This document shows, piece after piece, positions 8,766 through 9,915 of a stretch of DNA of 9,915 nt. The position numbers and the translations under genes are program-made. The stretch comes from Mediterranea massiliensis (GTDB lineage: Bacteria; Bacteroidota; Bacteroidia; Bacteroidales; Bacteroidaceae): positions 1 to 9,915 of the forward strand of contig CATXSD010000094.1 of the NCBI GenBank assembly GCA_958402075.1, written 5' to 3'. Within the stretch, counting starts at the first letter, position 1. Each line of letters opens with the position of its first letter. Under the pieces are notes generated by a model, which saw only the letters and a list, made by a program, of their open reading frames with translations, was not told the DNA's origin and did not search any database.

Positions 8766-8788
8766 TTCCGACAAATTATTCCGACAAA
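8766..8788. repeat. Perfect 10-bp direct repeat upstream of the transglutaminase-like gene
   Basis: TTCCGACAAA occurs at 8766-8775 and again at 8779-8788, a 13-bp step. It lies just upstream of the minus-strand -33 region, where an activator could bind. No regulator is identified. Confidence 0.5.
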
Positions 8789-8854
8789 CCTTTTCCCGTC
8801 CGTCCGATTTGCCGGCAACGGCTTCGGCAAACGTACCCGCACGAAACGGAAGGT

Positions 8855-8893
8855 GTAACATCATTGTAACACTTGTTTCATGCTCCCGTAACA
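8855..8893 (+). promoter_or_regulatory. Phased GTAACA direct repeats, candidate operator of the response regulator
   Basis: GTAACA occurs at 8855-8860, 8866-8871 and 8888-8893, so the steps are 11 and 22 bp. The first two copies share TGTAACA. PhoB/OmpR-family regulators bind tandem direct repeats with 11-bp spacing (the Pho box TGTCA in E. coli and TTAACA in Bacillus PhoP). The site ends 13 bp before the -33 box of the regulator gene, which fits activation of its own promoter. The identity of the binder is inferred. Confidence 0.5.
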
Positions 8894-8906
8894 AAAATGC
8901 TCCAAT

Positions 8907-8940
8907 TTTGCCGCACCAAAAGAATAAAAGCATACTTTTG
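8907..8940 (+). promoter_or_regulatory. Bacteroides-type promoter for the response regulator gene
   Basis: TTTG (8907-8910) and TACTTTTG (8933-8940) match the -33 and -7 boxes, with a 22-bp spacer, slightly longer than usual. Transcription would start near 8946, leaving a leader of roughly 28 nt before the ATG at 8974. Confidence 0.6.
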
Positions 8941-8973
8941 TAAAACCATTCCTTACCTAAATAGACAGAAGAA

Positions 8974-9663
8974 ATGAACAACTACCGGATATTGGTCGTC
9001 GACGACGAAGAAGACTTGTGTGAGATTCTAAAGTTCAACCTCGAAAACGAAGGTTACGAAGTGGATACAGCCAACTCGGCCGAAGAAGCCCTGCAGATGG
9101 ACATCAGCCGATACGACCTGCTCCTGCTGGACGTGATGATGGGCGAGATATCCGGCTTCAAGATGGCCCGCATGCTGAAGCAGGACAAGAAGACGGCCCA
9201 AATCCCCATCATCTTCATCACCGCCAAAGATACGGAAAACGATACGGTCACGGGCTTCAATCTGGGAGCCGACGACTACATCTCCAAGCCCTTCTCCCTG
9301 CGCGAAGTGGCGGCACGCGTCAAGGCCGTCCTGCGCCGGAGCGCGACACCCGAATCCGAGCGGATGCCCGAGCAGCTGATCTACAAGTCGCTCGTGCTGG
9401 ACATTGTCAAGAAGAAGGTCTGCATCAACGGCGAAGAAGCTCCGTTGACCAAAAAGGAATTCGAAATCCTGCTCCTGCTCCTTCAGAACAAAGGCCGGGT
9501 CTTCTCACGCGAAGACATCCTGAACAAGGTTTGGAGCGACGAAGTGTATGTCCTCGACCGCACCATCGACGTGAACATCACCCGCCTGCGCAAGAAAATC
9601 GGAGAGTATGGAAAGTGTATCGTAACGCGTCTGGGATATGGATACTGCTTCGAAGCCGAATGA
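8974..9663 (+). CDS. Response regulator, OmpR/PhoB type
   Basis: A complete 229-residue two-component response regulator. The receiver domain (about 4-120) has the acidic pair Asp10-Asp11, phospho-acceptor Asp53 in LLLDVMM, Thr83 in FITAK and Lys105 in SKPF, so phosphorylation should work normally. The winged-helix DNA-binding domain (about 130-229) includes SREDILNKVW and a recognition helix region DRTIDVNITRLRKK, close to the PhoB pattern, ending in the wing GYGYCFE. It should act as a transcription factor. Its targets are unknown apart from probable self-control through the GTAACA repeats. The N-terminus does not match B. fragilis RprY as I remember it, so I give no symbol. The 3' end overlaps the kinase gene by 26 bp, which indicates translational coupling. 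Confidence 0.95.
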   Translation: MNNYRILVVDDEEDLCEILKFNLENEGYEVDTANSAEEALQMDISRYDLLLLDVMMGEISGFKMARMLKQDKKTAQIPIIFITAKDTENDTVTGFNLGADDYISKPFSLREVAARVKAVLRRSATPESERMPEQLIYKSLVLDIVKKKVCINGEEAPLTKKEFEILLLLLQNKGRVFSREDILNKVWSDEVYVLDRTIDVNITRLRKKIGEYGKCIVTRLGYGYCFEAE

Positions 9664-9915
9664 AAGCCGGCATTTCCTGTCGTTCAGCCGAAAACTTTTC
9701 CTTTCGGTCATCCTGCTGTTCCTCCTCTTTGCGGGCAGCGTCATCACGTACCAATACCAGCGGGAAAAGGAATACAAGATAGAGTTGCTCGACCTGCAAC
9801 TGCAGGACTATAACGAAGACCTGCACTACCGCTTGCAGGAAACGCCCGACAGCCTGTGGTCTTCCATGCTCAGCAGTTACATCTCGCACACCAGCATCAA
9901 AGACCTGCGTGTCAC
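9638..9915 (+). CDS. Sensor histidine kinase, N-terminal fragment (3' end outside window)
   Basis: An open frame starts at the ATG at 9638, inside the response regulator gene, and runs to the window edge (92 full codons). Residues 11-19 are Arg/Lys-containing, and one membrane helix follows at about 20-38 (LFLSVILLFLLFAGSVITY). A hydrophilic stretch from Gln39 onward, YQREKEYKIELLDLQLQDY, looks helical and should begin the periplasmic sensor domain. No HAMP, HisKA or ATPase domain is visible because the gene is cut. The kinase call rests on the overlap with the regulator, the membrane-anchored N-terminus and the usual regulator-kinase gene order. The alternative ATG at 9660, which forms ATGA with the regulator stop, opens a frame that ends at 9782 and shows no such features. 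Confidence 0.8.
   Translation, partial: MDTASKPNESRHFLSFSRKLFLSVILLFLLFAGSVITYQYQREKEYKIELLDLQLQDYNEDLHYRLQETPDSLWSSMLSSYISHTSIKDLRV

Noticed and set aside
7573..8943. A 456-codon plus-strand frame across the transglutaminase-like gene and its promoter
   Set aside because: It is antisense to a gene with a start, membrane helix and catalytic motif. Its product is His/Arg-rich without domain features, and it runs through the divergent promoter region.
9660..9782. Short frame starting with the ATGA overlap at the end of the regulator
   Set aside because: It ends after about 40 codons and is Ser/Arg-rich without structure. The kinase frame from 9638 explains the DNA better.

Overview
The window looks like chromosomal DNA from a gut-type Bacteroidales (Bacteroides or a close relative). 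The signs are a tandem pair of S46 dipeptidyl peptidases, promoters of the Bacteroides form TAnnTTTG, AT-rich leaders with no Shine-Dalgarno sequence, and low-complexity tandem repeats between genes. The coding DNA is visibly GC-rich for Bacteroides, which suggests one of the higher-GC genera. I cannot name the species.

Layout. On the plus strand, positions 1-3650 hold the 3' end of a DPP7-type S46 peptidase, a complete DPP11-type S46 peptidase, a cytosolic thioredoxin and a secreted thioredoxin-fold protein. The convergent gap (3651-3779) is almost filled by a tandem array with an exact 22-bp period that can also fold into a terminator hairpin. On the minus strand, read from 8709 down to 3780, come a membrane-anchored transglutaminase-like protein, a DUF3805/DUF3806-like protein, an Uup-type ABC-F ATPase and a PHP-family histidinol-phosphatase-like enzyme. 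A divergent regulatory region (8710-8973) separates this run from a plus-strand two-component pair. That pair is a complete OmpR/PhoB-type response regulator and the start of a sensor kinase, which overlaps the regulator by 26 bp and runs off the window.

How the genes fit together. The two S46 peptidases should release dipeptides in the periplasm with complementary P1 preferences: Gly at the specificity position in the first, Arg673 in the second. The two thioredoxins would act on thiols on the two sides of the inner membrane. No work shared between the minus-strand genes can be read from the sequence. The response regulator probably controls its own promoter, because three GTAACA direct repeats phased at 11 and 22 bp lie just upstream of its -33 box.

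No mobile element, RNA gene or CRISPR array was seen. The genes belong to known families. The least explained material is intergenic: the 22-bp array, two 7-bp repeat arrays placed directly before start codons, and the phased operator-like repeats.
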